A stretch of DNA of 64,000 nucleotides. Origin: Microbacterium sp. HD4P20. Lineage in GTDB: Bacteria; Actinomycetota; Actinomycetes; Actinomycetales; Microbacteriaceae. The position numbers were made by a program, and so were the translations under genes. The stretch spans positions 310,001 through 374,000 of the forward strand of contig NZ_JAHZQZ020000011.1 of the NCBI RefSeq assembly GCF_019449275.2, given 5' to 3'. How positions within the stretch are numbered: position 1 is the stretch's first letter; each line of letters begins with the position of its first letter. Of the stretch, positions 8,301 through 15,911 are shown one piece after another. Under the pieces are notes generated by a model. It was not told the origin of the DNA, ran no database searches, and worked only from the letters and a program-made list of their open reading frames with translations.

Positions 8301-9008
8301 TCATGCGCGAGCCGGTGCCGGGTCGGCCGGGGTGGCGGCGCGCGCGGGACGGATGCCTCGGATCAACAGATACGCCACCATCCACAACTCGCCCACGGTG
8401 GCCAGGAGCGGCAACCCGTCGATCAGCCAGACCGGCGTCGAGGGGAGGACGACCTGCAGCGCCGTACTGATGACATAGCCTGCCCCGCCCGCGACGAGCG
8501 CCCACCCGAGGGCACGAGGCATCCGTCCCGTCGACAGAACGAAGGAGCCCATCGGAATCAGCCACAGGCCGAAGAACAGCCCGCCCATGAGCCAGAACGA
8601 GTCCGCGACGGCATAGAGCAGCGCCACCACACCGACGGCGGCGGCTCCGGCAAGCGATGGATCGCCGGCCACTTGTGCCGCGGTCGCCAGCATGGCCGCA
8701 CTCGCGAGGATCGCGCTCGCGTTGGCCATGCCGAAGATCGCTACGGCGAACCCCGCGACGGGCCGCTCGTGGCGAAACAGCGCATAGAACCCGAGAGCGG
8801 CCAGCGCCTGAGCGGCGACGACGGCCAGTTCCAGCCCCACACCGAGGTGAGCCAGCGCCGGGCTCGACTGAAGATTGGCCAGCGTTCCCGCGGCGTCGTC
8901 GGCATCGTGCAGTTGAGGACGCAGGATGAGGAATCCGGCCATTCCGCAGAGCGCGAGCGCCAGATACGCCACGCCCGTCCAGCGGGCCACGCGGAGTGAA
9001 TCATTCAT
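8301..9008 (-). CDS. DUF4386-type integral membrane protein
   Basis: This is a 235-residue hydrophobic protein with about six transmembrane segments. The layout (short basic N-terminus, RWTGVAYLALALCGMAGFLI, two-helix hairpins, then ALGWALVAGGAGYVI) matches the uncharacterised DUF4386 family. I chose the ATG at 9008 because GGAGAAG lies 4 bp before it; an ATG at 9020 would add four residues with no good ribosome-binding site. Function is unknown. It is divergent from the membrane protein/XRE operon across a symmetric promoter region. Confidence 0.72.
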   Translation of the reverse strand: MNDSLRVARWTGVAYLALALCGMAGFLILRPQLHDADDAAGTLANLQSSPALAHLGVGLELAVVAAQALAALGFYALFRHERPVAGFAVAIFGMANASAILASAAMLATAAQVAGDPSLAGAAAVGVVALLYAVADSFWLMGGLFFGLWLIPMGSFVLSTGRMPRALGWALVAGGAGYVISTALQVVLPSTPVWLIDGLPLLATVGELWMVAYLLIRGIRPARAATPADPAPARA

Positions 9009-9031
9009 CGGCTTCTCCATTCAGGTCCAAT

Positions 9032-9079
9032 ATTCTTGACATCCGACCGTAGGACCGCGTATCGTCCGATGTCAAGAAT
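9032..9079. promoter_or_regulatory. Divergent promoter with a long inverted repeat
   Basis: The arms ATTCTTGACATCCGAC (9032-9047) and GTCCGATGTCAAGAAT (9064-9079) are inverted with one mismatch. Each arm carries a TTGACA. Rightward, TTGACA (9036-9041) is followed after 18 bp by TATCGT (9060-9065), firing into 9103. Leftward, TTGACA (9075-9070) is followed after 18 bp by TACGGT (9051-9046), firing into 9008. A regulator binding the dyad would cover both -35 boxes. The XRE protein at 9537 is the obvious candidate (inference). Confidence 0.65.
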
Positions 9080-9102
9080 CTTTTACTCGAAAGGTGAGGC
9101 CG

Positions 9103-9537
9103 ATGGTCTACGAAGAACGCAACCTGTGGTCGAGCCTGATCGTGAGCGTCGTGGCGATGACCGTCTACGTTCTGGTCGTCCTCGCGCAAGCCGGCGGCGG
9201 CCCGTTGACCGAGGTCGACTGGGTGCCGATCATGCTGTGGACCATCGGCGGCAGCATCGTCGGCGCGATCGTCATCAGCATCGTGTGGGGCATTCTGGCC
9301 GGCATGCGCGATCCCGACGGCGTCGGCGCCTCCGACCAGCGCGACCGTGACATCGCGCACATGGGCGGCCGTGTCGGACAGGCCTTCCTCGTGATCGCCG
9401 GTCTCGGGGTGATCGTGCTGTGCGCTTTCGAGGCGGACTGGTTCTGGATCGCGAACACGATGTTCTTCGGCTTCGCCGTCTCAACGATCGTCGGCGGCAT
9501 CGCGAGTGTCATCGCCTACCGCCGTGGGCTGGTCTGA
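9103..9537 (+). CDS. Small integral membrane protein of unknown function
   Basis: The protein has 144 residues and four predicted transmembrane helices (about 10-30, 42-65, 85-105 and 110-132). A charged, aspartate-rich cytoplasmic loop (GMRDPDGVGASDQRDRDIAH) lies between helices 2 and 3. The ATG at 9103 is preferred over the GTG at 9094 because of the AAAGGTGAG ribosome-binding site. Its stop overlaps the start of an XRE regulator by one base. Pairing of a small multi-pass protein with a short XRE regulator is common in Gram-positive genomes, but no function is established. I do not recognise a specific family. Confidence 0.75.
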   Translation: MVYEERNLWSSLIVSVVAMTVYVLVVLAQAGGGPLTEVDWVPIMLWTIGGSIVGAIVISIVWGILAGMRDPDGVGASDQRDRDIAHMGGRVGQAFLVIAGLGVIVLCAFEADWFWIANTMFFGFAVSTIVGGIASVIAYRRGLV

Positions 9538-9752
9538 TGGTCAAGCCCACGCGGGTGACCAATTCCATCCGGTCGCTGCGCGAGTCCGCCGGACTCACGC
9601 AGGCCGAGCTGGCGCGGCGCATCGGCGTCACGCGGCAGACCCTCATCGCGATCGAGCAGGGCAAGTACTCGCCGACGCTCGAGCTCGCCTTCCAGATCTC
9701 ACGCGTCTTCGGGGCCGGCCTCGACGATGTCTTTCAATACCCGGAGGAATGA
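9537..9752 (+). CDS. Short XRE family helix-turn-helix regulator
   Basis: This is a 71-residue stand-alone HTH_3 protein. The DNA-binding core is SIRSLRESAGLTQAELARRIGV followed by TRQTLIAIEQGKYSPTLELA, and the end FGAGLDDVFQYPEE is typical of YozG-like single-domain regulators. The ATG at 9537 overlaps the membrane-protein stop (TGATG), so the two are translationally coupled. It probably autoregulates through the palindrome at 9032-9079. It carries no effector domain, so signal input may come through the membrane partner (inference). Confidence 0.85.
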   Translation: MVKPTRVTNSIRSLRESAGLTQAELARRIGVTRQTLIAIEQGKYSPTLELAFQISRVFGAGLDDVFQYPEE

Positions 9753-9753
9753 C

Positions 9754-10767
9754 ATGACCACCGACACCTCGACCGACACGATGCCCGCCTGGCGCCAGGA
9801 CCGCTACGGCGAACCCGACGCGGTGATGCTCGAGCAGACGGATGTGCCGATCCCGGGCCGGGGCGAGGTGCTGCTGCGCCCGCACGTGACCGCCCTGAAC
9901 AACGGCGACGTGCGAGTGATGCGAGGCGAGCCCCGGCTCGTGCGCATGGCCTTCGGCCTTTCCCGGCCGAAGCAGGCGGTGCGGGGGATGGATGTCGCTG
10001 CCACCGTCGTCGCGCTCGGGGAAGGTGTCACCGGATTCGCCGTCGGCGATGAGGTCTTCGCCGAACTGCCGGGTGGTGGCGGCCTGGCTCGCTACGCCCT
10101 CTGCCCGGTCGCTCGCCTCGCGCGGCGACCCGCGGACCTCGACCCGGCGCTCGCGGCGACGCTGCCGATCGCCGGTGGGACCGCGTGGCAGGCGCTCGAG
10201 CTGGCCCGCGTCGGGGCATCCTCCCGGCGCGTGCTCGTGATCGGCGCCTCCGGAGGCGTCGGCACGTTCGCGGTACAGCTCGCCGCGCTCCGCGGCGCAG
10301 AGGTCTGGGCGCTGTGCGGTGAGCGCAACCGGGAGCTCGTCCACGGCCTCGGCGCCGCCCGCACCTTCGACTACCGCCAGGTGCAGCCCGGTTCACCCGA
10401 ACTGCCCGCGGACACCTTCGACGCCGTCATCGACATCGCCGGCACAGCGCCGCTGCGTGCTTTGCAGCGTCTCGTGCGAGACGGCGGTGCCGTCGTGCTG
10501 GTCGCGGGCGAGGGAGGTCGCATCCTCGGCCCCCTGGGCCGCATCCTGCGCGCCGCAGTGATCTCGCTCGGCTCGCGCCGGCGGGTGCGCGGCCTGACGG
10601 CGACGACCGACACCCGGATGCTGGCGCAGCTGGCCGCGCTCGCCGCGGAAGGCGGCATCCGCCCCGTCGTGGAGCGCACGTTCCCCTTCGACCAGGCGCG
10701 CGCGGCGCTGGAGCACGTCGCCGCGGGCCACACGGTCGGCAAGGTCGTGGTGACCGCACCGGCGTGA
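9754..10767 (+). CDS. Zinc-free NAD(P)H-dependent oxidoreductase (quinone reductase-like MDR)
   Basis: This is a 337-residue medium-chain dehydrogenase/reductase. The GroES-like N-terminus (about 15-125) contains VTALNNGDVRVMRGEP and VRGMDVAATVVALGEGVTGF. The Rossmann domain has the AXXGXXG-type motif VLVIGASGGVGTFAVQLAA around residue 160. The C-terminal FPFDQARAALEHVAAGHTVGKVVV is the family signature. Zinc-binding cysteines are lacking, so it is a quinone or enone reductase rather than an alcohol dehydrogenase. The start at 9754 follows GGAGGAA, one base after the XRE stop. It is the last gene of the operon. Confidence 0.88.
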   Translation: MTTDTSTDTMPAWRQDRYGEPDAVMLEQTDVPIPGRGEVLLRPHVTALNNGDVRVMRGEPRLVRMAFGLSRPKQAVRGMDVAATVVALGEGVTGFAVGDEVFAELPGGGGLARYALCPVARLARRPADLDPALAATLPIAGGTAWQALELARVGASSRRVLVIGASGGVGTFAVQLAALRGAEVWALCGERNRELVHGLGAARTFDYRQVQPGSPELPADTFDAVIDIAGTAPLRALQRLVRDGGAVVLVAGEGGRILGPLGRILRAAVISLGSRRRVRGLTATTDTRMLAQLAALAAEGGIRPVVERTFPFDQARAALEHVAAGHTVGKVVVTAPA

Positions 10768-10774
10768 GCCGTGG

Positions 10775-10808
10775 CCTCCTCACGTCTTCGCCCGAAGACG
10801 TGAGGAGG
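10775..10808. terminator. Perfect 16-bp inverted repeat after the oxidoreductase gene
   Basis: CCTCCTCACGTCTTCG (10775-10790) and its exact complement CGAAGACGTGAGGAGG (10793-10808) flank two bases, 8 bp after the stop codon. It would form a very stable RNA hairpin and probably ends the membrane protein/XRE/oxidoreductase operon. There is no U-run. Confidence 0.65.
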
Positions 10809-10880
10809 GCTTCCAGGCGACGCACAGGTGCCGTGAGAGAATGAGTGCGGCGTGCCCGACTCGCCTCCTTCACTCCGGTT

Positions 10881-10906
10881 CCTGAGCGAGCGCAGCGAGT
10901 CGAAGG
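10881..10906. repeat. Possible dispersed actinobacterial intergenic repeat
   Basis: The stretch around GAGCGAGCGCAGCGAGTCGA resembles a short dispersed element that I recognise from intergenic DNA of high-GC actinobacteria. It lies between the oxidoreductase terminator and the dimethylargininase gene. I see no second clear copy in this window, so the assignment rests on memory of the motif. Confidence 0.35.
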
Positions 10907-10954
10907 GCCGCCGGGCCTCTGGACAGCGTCCGCCGCTCGTTCGCAAGGAGACTG

Positions 10955-11839
10955 ATGTCCACCCACGACACCGCGCCCGCCGCCTCGACCACCACGGCCG
11001 CCGGATCACGCCGGATTCAGCAGCACCGGCGGTACCTGATGTGCCGCCCCGAGCACTTCACGGTGAGCTACACGATCAACCCGTGGATGGAGCCGGCGAA
11101 CCCGACCGACACCGCGCTCGCGGTGCAGCAATGGCAGAAGCTGTACGACACCTATGTCGAGCTGGGCCACGAGGTGCACCTGATCGACCCGATCGAGGGT
11201 CTGCCCGACATGGTCTACACCGCCAACGGCGGGTTCGTCATCGACAACGTCGCGTACGGCGCCAGGTTCCGGTTCCCCGAGCGGGTGCCCGAGGGCCCCG
11301 CGTTCATGGACTGGTTCCGGGCGAACGGGTTCGAGGTCGCCGAGCCGGCCGAGGTGAACGAGGGGGAGGGCGACTTCCTGCTCGTCGGTGACACCATCCT
11401 CGCCGGCACCGGCTTCCGCTCCACGGGCGACAGCCACCGCGAGCTGGCCGAGGTGTTCGGCAAGCAGGTCGTGAGCCTGAACCTCGTCGACCCGCGCTTC
11501 TACCACCTGGACACCGCCATCTCGGTCCTCGACCCGGTGGAGGGTGCCGGCGGCGCCGAGCGCGCGAACATCGCCTACCTGCCCGGTGCCTTCGACGAGC
11601 GCAGCCAGGCGATCCTCGCCGAGCGCTACCCCGACGCCATCCGCGTCGCCGACGCCGACGGGGCAGTCTTCGGACTCAACTCGGCCAGCGACGGACTCAA
11701 CGTCATCATCTCGCCGCGCGCGAAGGGCTTCGAGGCTCAGCTTCGCGAGCGCGGCTACAACCCGGTGCTGGTCGACCTGTCCGAGCTGCTGCTCGGCGGC
11801 GGCGGCATCAAGTGCTGCACGCTCGAGCTGCGGCGCTGA
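10955..11839 (+). CDS. ddaH: Dimethylargininase / amidinotransferase family hydrolase
   Basis: This is a 294-residue guanidino-modifying enzyme. The active-site residues of the family are visible: LPDMVYTANGGFV near residue 85, EGEGDFLLVGDTILAG near 137, the catalytic His184 in RFYHLDTAI and the nucleophilic Cys287 or Cys288 in GGGGIKCCT. DDAH enzymes convert N-methylarginines to citrulline and methylamine. Homologues of this size in actinobacteria may also act on other guanidino substrates. The gene lies 10 bp before an ornithine aminotransferase gene, which points to arginine/ornithine catabolism. The start at 10955 has AAGGAGA upstream. Confidence 0.85.
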   Translation: MSTHDTAPAASTTTAAGSRRIQQHRRYLMCRPEHFTVSYTINPWMEPANPTDTALAVQQWQKLYDTYVELGHEVHLIDPIEGLPDMVYTANGGFVIDNVAYGARFRFPERVPEGPAFMDWFRANGFEVAEPAEVNEGEGDFLLVGDTILAGTGFRSTGDSHRELAEVFGKQVVSLNLVDPRFYHLDTAISVLDPVEGAGGAERANIAYLPGAFDERSQAILAERYPDAIRVADADGAVFGLNSASDGLNVIISPRAKGFEAQLRERGYNPVLVDLSELLLGGGGIKCCTLELRR

Positions 11840-11849
11840 CAGGAGCACC

Positions 11850-13076
11850 ATGACCCCCTCGCACACCACACTCGACACCGCGACGATCCGCATCATCGCC
11901 GGGGAAGAAGAGCACGTCGCCCGCAACTACCACCCGCTGCCCGTCGTGATCTCGCGCGGCGAGGGGGCCTGGGTGACCGATGTCGAGGGCAAGCGGTACC
12001 TCGATCTGCTGTCGGCCTACTCGGCGCTCAACTTCGGGCACGGGCATCCGGCTCTCCTGGCCGCCGCGCAGGAGCAGCTGAACCGCCTGACCCTCACCAG
12101 CCGCGCGTATCACAACGACCGCCTGGGGCCCTTCGCCGACGCACTCGCCGAGCTCTGCGGCAAGGAGCTGGTGCTGCCGATGAACACCGGCGCCGAGGCC
12201 GTCGAGACCGGTATCAAGGTCGCGCGTGCGTGGGGATATCGCGTCAAGGGGATCACCCCGGATGCCGCGACCATCGTCGTCGCGCACGGCAACTTCCACG
12301 GCCGCACCACCACGATCGTGGGTTTCAGTGACGACCCCGACGCGCGTGGCGACTTCGGCCCATTCGCGCCCGGCTTCGTCGGAGTGCCCTTCGGCGATGC
12401 GGCGGCGATCGAAGCGGCCATCACGCCCGAGACCGCTGCGGTGCTCATCGAGCCGATCCAGGGAGAAGCGGGAGTGGTGCTGCCCCCCGAGGGATACCTG
12501 CGGGCGGTGCGCGAACTCTGCACGAAGCACAACGTTCTGATGATCGCCGACGAGATCCAGTCGGGCCTCGGGCGCGTCGGTGAGACCTTCGCGTGCGATC
12601 GGGAGGACGTGGTGCCCGACGTGTACCTGCTCGGCAAGGCGCTGGGCGGCGGCATCCTGCCCCTGTCCGCCGTCGTCGCCGATCGTGACGTGCTGGGCGT
12701 CATCCGGCCCGGCGAGCACGGCTCGACGTTCGGCGGCAACCCGCTGGCGGCGGCCGTCGGGCTCCGTGTGGTCGAGATGCTGCGCGGCGGCGAGTTCCAG
12801 GACCGTGCGAAGCTCCTCGGCGAGCACCTCGAGTCCAAGCTCGGCGAACTCGTCGGTCACGGCGTGACCGAGGTCCGCGTCGTCGGGCTGTGGGCCGGCG
12901 TCGACATCGATCCCGGCATCGGCACCGGCCGTGAGATCGCGGAGCGGCTCATCGCGCGAGGCGTGCTCGTCAAAGACACCCACGGTCAGACCATCCGCAT
13001 CGCGCCGCCACTGGTCGTGCGTGCCACCGAGCTGGACTGGGCTGTCGAGCAGCTGCGCATGGTGCTCGCGGGCTGA
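11850..13076 (+). CDS. rocD: Ornithine aminotransferase
   Basis: This is a PLP-dependent class III aminotransferase, 408 residues (EC 2.6.1.13). It converts ornithine and 2-oxoglutarate to glutamate semialdehyde and glutamate. Visible landmarks are YLDLLSAYSALNFGHGHP near the N-terminus, PMNTGAEAVETGIKVARAWG (PLP phosphate loop), the aspartate in LMIADEIQSGLGR and the Schiff-base lysine in LLGKALGGGILPLSAVV. The Tyr in the SAYSALN segment is typical of ornithine aminotransferases. The start at 11850 follows AGGAGC and is 10 bp after the dimethylargininase stop. The in-frame extension upstream overlaps that gene and is not used. Confidence 0.92.
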   Translation: MTPSHTTLDTATIRIIAGEEEHVARNYHPLPVVISRGEGAWVTDVEGKRYLDLLSAYSALNFGHGHPALLAAAQEQLNRLTLTSRAYHNDRLGPFADALAELCGKELVLPMNTGAEAVETGIKVARAWGYRVKGITPDAATIVVAHGNFHGRTTTIVGFSDDPDARGDFGPFAPGFVGVPFGDAAAIEAAITPETAAVLIEPIQGEAGVVLPPEGYLRAVRELCTKHNVLMIADEIQSGLGRVGETFACDREDVVPDVYLLGKALGGGILPLSAVVADRDVLGVIRPGEHGSTFGGNPLAAAVGLRVVEMLRGGEFQDRAKLLGEHLESKLGELVGHGVTEVRVVGLWAGVDIDPGIGTGREIAERLIARGVLVKDTHGQTIRIAPPLVVRATELDWAVEQLRMVLAG

Positions 13077-13131
13077 CGCATCAACGGGCCCCCTCGGCCG
13101 GCCAGGGTCGGCGTCGCGGAACGGGGCCGTT

Positions 13132-13821
13132 TCAGGTCGGCGACGCGGAGGCCACGCTCCCTGCCACCTCGAAGTGACGCCGCATCGCCAGGCGCGCGGC
13201 ATCCGGATCGTGGGCAGCAATCGCATCGACGATCTCGGCATGGGCGTGGTCGAACGTCTCCCCGGTGCTTCCGGGCGAGACCGAGAGCCGGCGCGTACGC
13301 AGATCCTGCTGGAGGGATCGCCGGAGTCCCTCCTGCAGCAGCTGCAGGATGGGGTTGTCCACGATCCGCAGCAGCCGGCGGTGGAAGTCCGCGTCGGCGG
13401 CGTGGACCATGGCAAGATCTCCCTGGGCCTCACCGGTCACCATGCGATCAACGGACTCGCGCAGCCCGGCGATCTGCTCGTCGGTGGCCCGGCGTGCGGC
13501 CGATTCGGCTACTGCCGCCTCGATCAGCTCGCGGGAGTCGGCGACGTGCGCGTCGGTGAGATATCCCAGCGAATGCGCGATCGCGAAGTACGTTCGCACG
13601 AAGCCGAAGGAAGGGGTCTCGAGGTACGTTCCGCGCCCCTGTGTGCGACGGAGGAATCCCAGCCGCTCGAGGACGGCCAGCTGCTCGCGCAGGGTGCCGC
13701 GACTCATACCGAGGGCATCCCCCAACTCCCGCTCGGGTGGCAGACGCCGTCGGCCGGTGTCTTCGTCGATGGTCGCGAGCTCGAGCAGACGCGCCACAAG
13801 CGTCTCCAGCGGATCAGGCAT
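13132..13821 (-). CDS. FadR-type GntR family regulator
   Basis: This is a 229-residue regulator. An N-terminal winged helix (RRLPPERELGDALGMSRGTL, EQLAVLERLGFLRRTQGRG) is followed by an all-helical FCD ligand domain from about residue 90. The FCD metal-site pattern is visible in HAADADFHRRLL and the closing AARLAMRRHF. Such proteins usually sense small carboxylic acids. The ATG at 13821 fits the family; a longer upstream frame is not supported. A run of eight C (G on the coding strand) at 13826-13833 lies 4 bp before the start and acts as the ribosome-binding site. A TnGTnnnACnA site at 13902-13912 suggests autoregulation. Confidence 0.87.
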   Translation of the reverse strand: MPDPLETLVARLLELATIDEDTGRRRLPPERELGDALGMSRGTLREQLAVLERLGFLRRTQGRGTYLETPSFGFVRTYFAIAHSLGYLTDAHVADSRELIEAAVAESAARRATDEQIAGLRESVDRMVTGEAQGDLAMVHAADADFHRRLLRIVDNPILQLLQEGLRRSLQQDLRTRRLSVSPGSTGETFDHAHAEIVDAIAAHDPDAARLAMRRHFEVAGSVASASPT

Positions 13822-13901
13822 GGTACCCCCCCCAGAAGGCTTTCGGGCGGACCTCCCCAGGTACCGAACCCACCCGCATCGTACACGGCTGGGGTTTCGT
13901 A

Positions 13902-13912
13902 TGGTCGAACCA
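13902..13912. promoter_or_regulatory. FadR/GntR-type operator
   Basis: TGGTCGAACCA fits the TnGTnnnACnA consensus known for FadR-subfamily GntR regulators. It lies about 80 bp upstream of the GntR start, just after the sulfite-oxidase-like gene. A possible -10 TACGAT (complement of 13878-13883) lies downstream on the minus strand. Confidence 0.5.
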
Positions 13913-13919
13913 ATCGCGG

Positions 13920-15740
13920 TCAGAACACTTCGAGATGCCTCTCGTGCCAGCCGGTGGCCCCGTCGGGAGCCGGCGCGGTGCGGTCGGGCGTCTGGCGCTG
14001 GCCGTCCTTGCCGGTCGCACGGCACCGGATGAGGTGCGCCCCCGCCTCGGCGCGCCAGGGCATGCTCCACTGAACCCAGGTGTCGTCCGAGATCGCGGTG
14101 GCCAGTGCCGCCTGCTGCCATGGCCCGTCATCGACCTGCACCTCGACGCCGGCGATGCCGACCCCCTGATACCACGCGACCCCCGCGATGACCGTCTCGC
14201 CGGCGCTCAGGCCCTGGGCCTTGCGGGGCACATCGATGCGGGACTGCAGCTTGATCGGCGCCCGCTCGGACCATCCGCGATCGGTCCAGTACGCGCGGGC
14301 GCGGTCGAAGCGGGTGACTTCCAGGTCGACCAGCCACTTCGTGGCCGACACGTAGCCGTACAGCCCCGGCACCACCATCCGCACCGGAAAGCCGTGCTCG
14401 AGCGGCAGCGGCTCGCCGTTCATCCCGACCGCCAGGATCGCGTCGCGTTCATCGGTGAGGGCTTCGAGAGGAGTGGATGCCGTGAATCCGTCGATGGACC
14501 GTGACAGCACCATGTCGGCCTCGGCGGCCGGCCGGGCGCGGGCGAGGAGGTCGCGCACGGGGAAGCCCAGCCACAGGGCGTTCCCGATCAGCGTGCCTCC
14601 CACCTCGTTCGACACGCACGCAAGGGTGGTCCAGCTCTCCTGGAGCGGAAGCGACAGCAGCTCGTCCCACGTGAGCTCGAACTCCTCGGCGACCATCCCG
14701 TGCACGCGCAGCCGCCAGTCGGCGGGATCGACCTCGGGCACGATGAGGGCGGTGTCGATGCGGTAGAAGCGGTCGTTCGGCGTCACCACGCGTGCGAGCC
14801 CGGGGATGCCGAGCTCCGCCGACGGCGGCACGGGGGATGCCTCGGCCGCCGCAGCCGGTAGCCGCAGGGCACGTCGGGCCGCGGCCACACCGGCCGACGC
14901 GGTGTTGCGGAGGCTGCCGACCGCCGCCGCGAGGATCCCGGCCGCGGCGGCGGCGCCTGCCCACGCGAAGAAGGCGCGGCGGCTCGGGTGCAGCCGCGGA
15001 TCCGCTGGTGCGGACCCGGCATCGGACGCGCCGCCCCGGGTCTCGGCGGTGCGGCGTGTCGTGGCATCCGTCCGCTCCTGCGGATCCGATTCGGTGGCCG
15101 GGCTCGGGCGGGCGGGGTGGGTCGGGCGGGCGGTGTGGGCGGGGTCAGCGGGGTGGTCGGGGTCAGAGGGGTGAGTGGGGTCAGAGGGGTCAGCTGGGTG
15201 GGCGGGGTCAGAGGGGTGAGTGGGGTCAGAGGAGTCAGCGGGGTCAGAGGAGTCAGCCGGGCCAGGGGCGGTCGTGGTGCGCTGCAGCAAGCGGGTGAGC
15301 AGCCACAGCGCGGTGGCGGCCACCGCGCCGGCCAGGACCGCCGGTGCCCACGCGAGCGGACCCGCGGCCGGCCGCGTCGCCGCGACGACCGCGCCCACCG
15401 CGCCGAGGGCGGCCGCGGTGACGACGCCCCACGGCGGGAACCGCGCCTGCAGCCACCCGGCGAACGCCGCCACCGCGAGCATCACGATGCCGATGCCGAC
15501 GATGAGTGCGATCTTGTCGGCGGTGCCGAACAGGGCGATCGCGGCATCCTTCGCCCACGTGGGGGCGATGTCGATCAGGGCGGAGCCGACCGCGGCGACC
15601 GGGCTGGATGCCGGGGCGAACAGTCCGGCCGCGAGCTCTCCGAGGCCCACGCCCAGCGCCACCGCGGCGACTCCCGCCACCCAGGTGAGGGATCCGGAGC
15701 TGCCGCCGGCCGGAGCTCGTCGTCGTGCGGGGTCGGTCAC
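13920..15740 (-). CDS. Membrane-anchored molybdopterin oxidoreductase (sulfite oxidase-like)
   Basis: The protein has 606 residues. The N-terminal 150 residues hold about four transmembrane helices (20-40, 75-95, 104-122 and 130-150). A low-complexity linker of repeated S-D-P/H-P-A-D units follows (about 160-215), then an SRRAFF start to another hydrophobic segment (253-278). The molybdopterin domain (about 310-490) has LACVSNEVGGTLIGNALWLG with the Mo-ligating Cys375. A C-terminal dimerisation domain (about 500-606) has KLQSRIDVP and WYQGVGIAGVEVQVDDGPW. It should act outside the membrane as an oxidoreductase of unknown substrate. The gene precedes the GntR regulator on the same strand. Confidence 0.88.
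   Translation of the reverse strand: MTDPARRRAPAGGSSGSLTWVAGVAAVALGVGLGELAAGLFAPASSPVAAVGSALIDIAPTWAKDAAIALFGTADKIALIVGIGIVMLAVAAFAGWLQARFPPWGVVTAAALGAVGAVVAATRPAAGPLAWAPAVLAGAVAATALWLLTRLLQRTTTAPGPADSSDPADSSDPTHPSDPAHPADPSDPTHPSDPDHPADPAHTARPTHPARPSPATESDPQERTDATTRRTAETRGGASDAGSAPADPRLHPSRRAFFAWAGAAAAAGILAAAVGSLRNTASAGVAAARRALRLPAAAAEASPVPPSAELGIPGLARVVTPNDRFYRIDTALIVPEVDPADWRLRVHGMVAEEFELTWDELLSLPLQESWTTLACVSNEVGGTLIGNALWLGFPVRDLLARARPAAEADMVLSRSIDGFTASTPLEALTDERDAILAVGMNGEPLPLEHGFPVRMVVPGLYGYVSATKWLVDLEVTRFDRARAYWTDRGWSERAPIKLQSRIDVPRKAQGLSAGETVIAGVAWYQGVGIAGVEVQVDDGPWQQAALATAISDDTWVQWSMPWRAEAGAHLIRCRATGKDGQRQTPDRTAPAPDGATGWHERHLEVF
15108..15272 (-). repeat. Imperfect short repeats coding the Ser/Asp/Pro/His linker
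   Basis: On the plus strand this reads as many imperfect copies of ggggtcag/gggtgagtgg-type units. Within the molybdoenzyme gene they encode tandem SDPTHP, SDPAHP and ADP units. Copy number is likely to vary between strains by slippage, but all units keep frame. Confidence 0.7.
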
Positions 15741-15807
15741 ACGTCGAGGCTACGCGCGGCGTCCGGGCACGGCAGCGGCATTCCGTGACGAATCGGTGAC
15801 GTCTGTC

Positions 15808-15842
15808 GGGGCACGGGGCACGGGGCACGGGGCACGGGGCGC
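15808..15842. repeat. 7-bp tandem repeat (GGGGCAC)
   Basis: Four exact GGGGCAC units (15808-15835) are followed by a degenerate GGGGCGC. They lie in the 171-bp gap between the divergent molybdoenzyme and ATP-grasp genes, 69 bp before the ATP-grasp start. Confidence 0.85.
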
Positions 15843-15911
15843 CGGCGAGCCGGCTCCGCACTTGCCGCCGCGGAAACACTGCCGCAACACGCCCCGCATT
15901 AGGCTCGTCGC

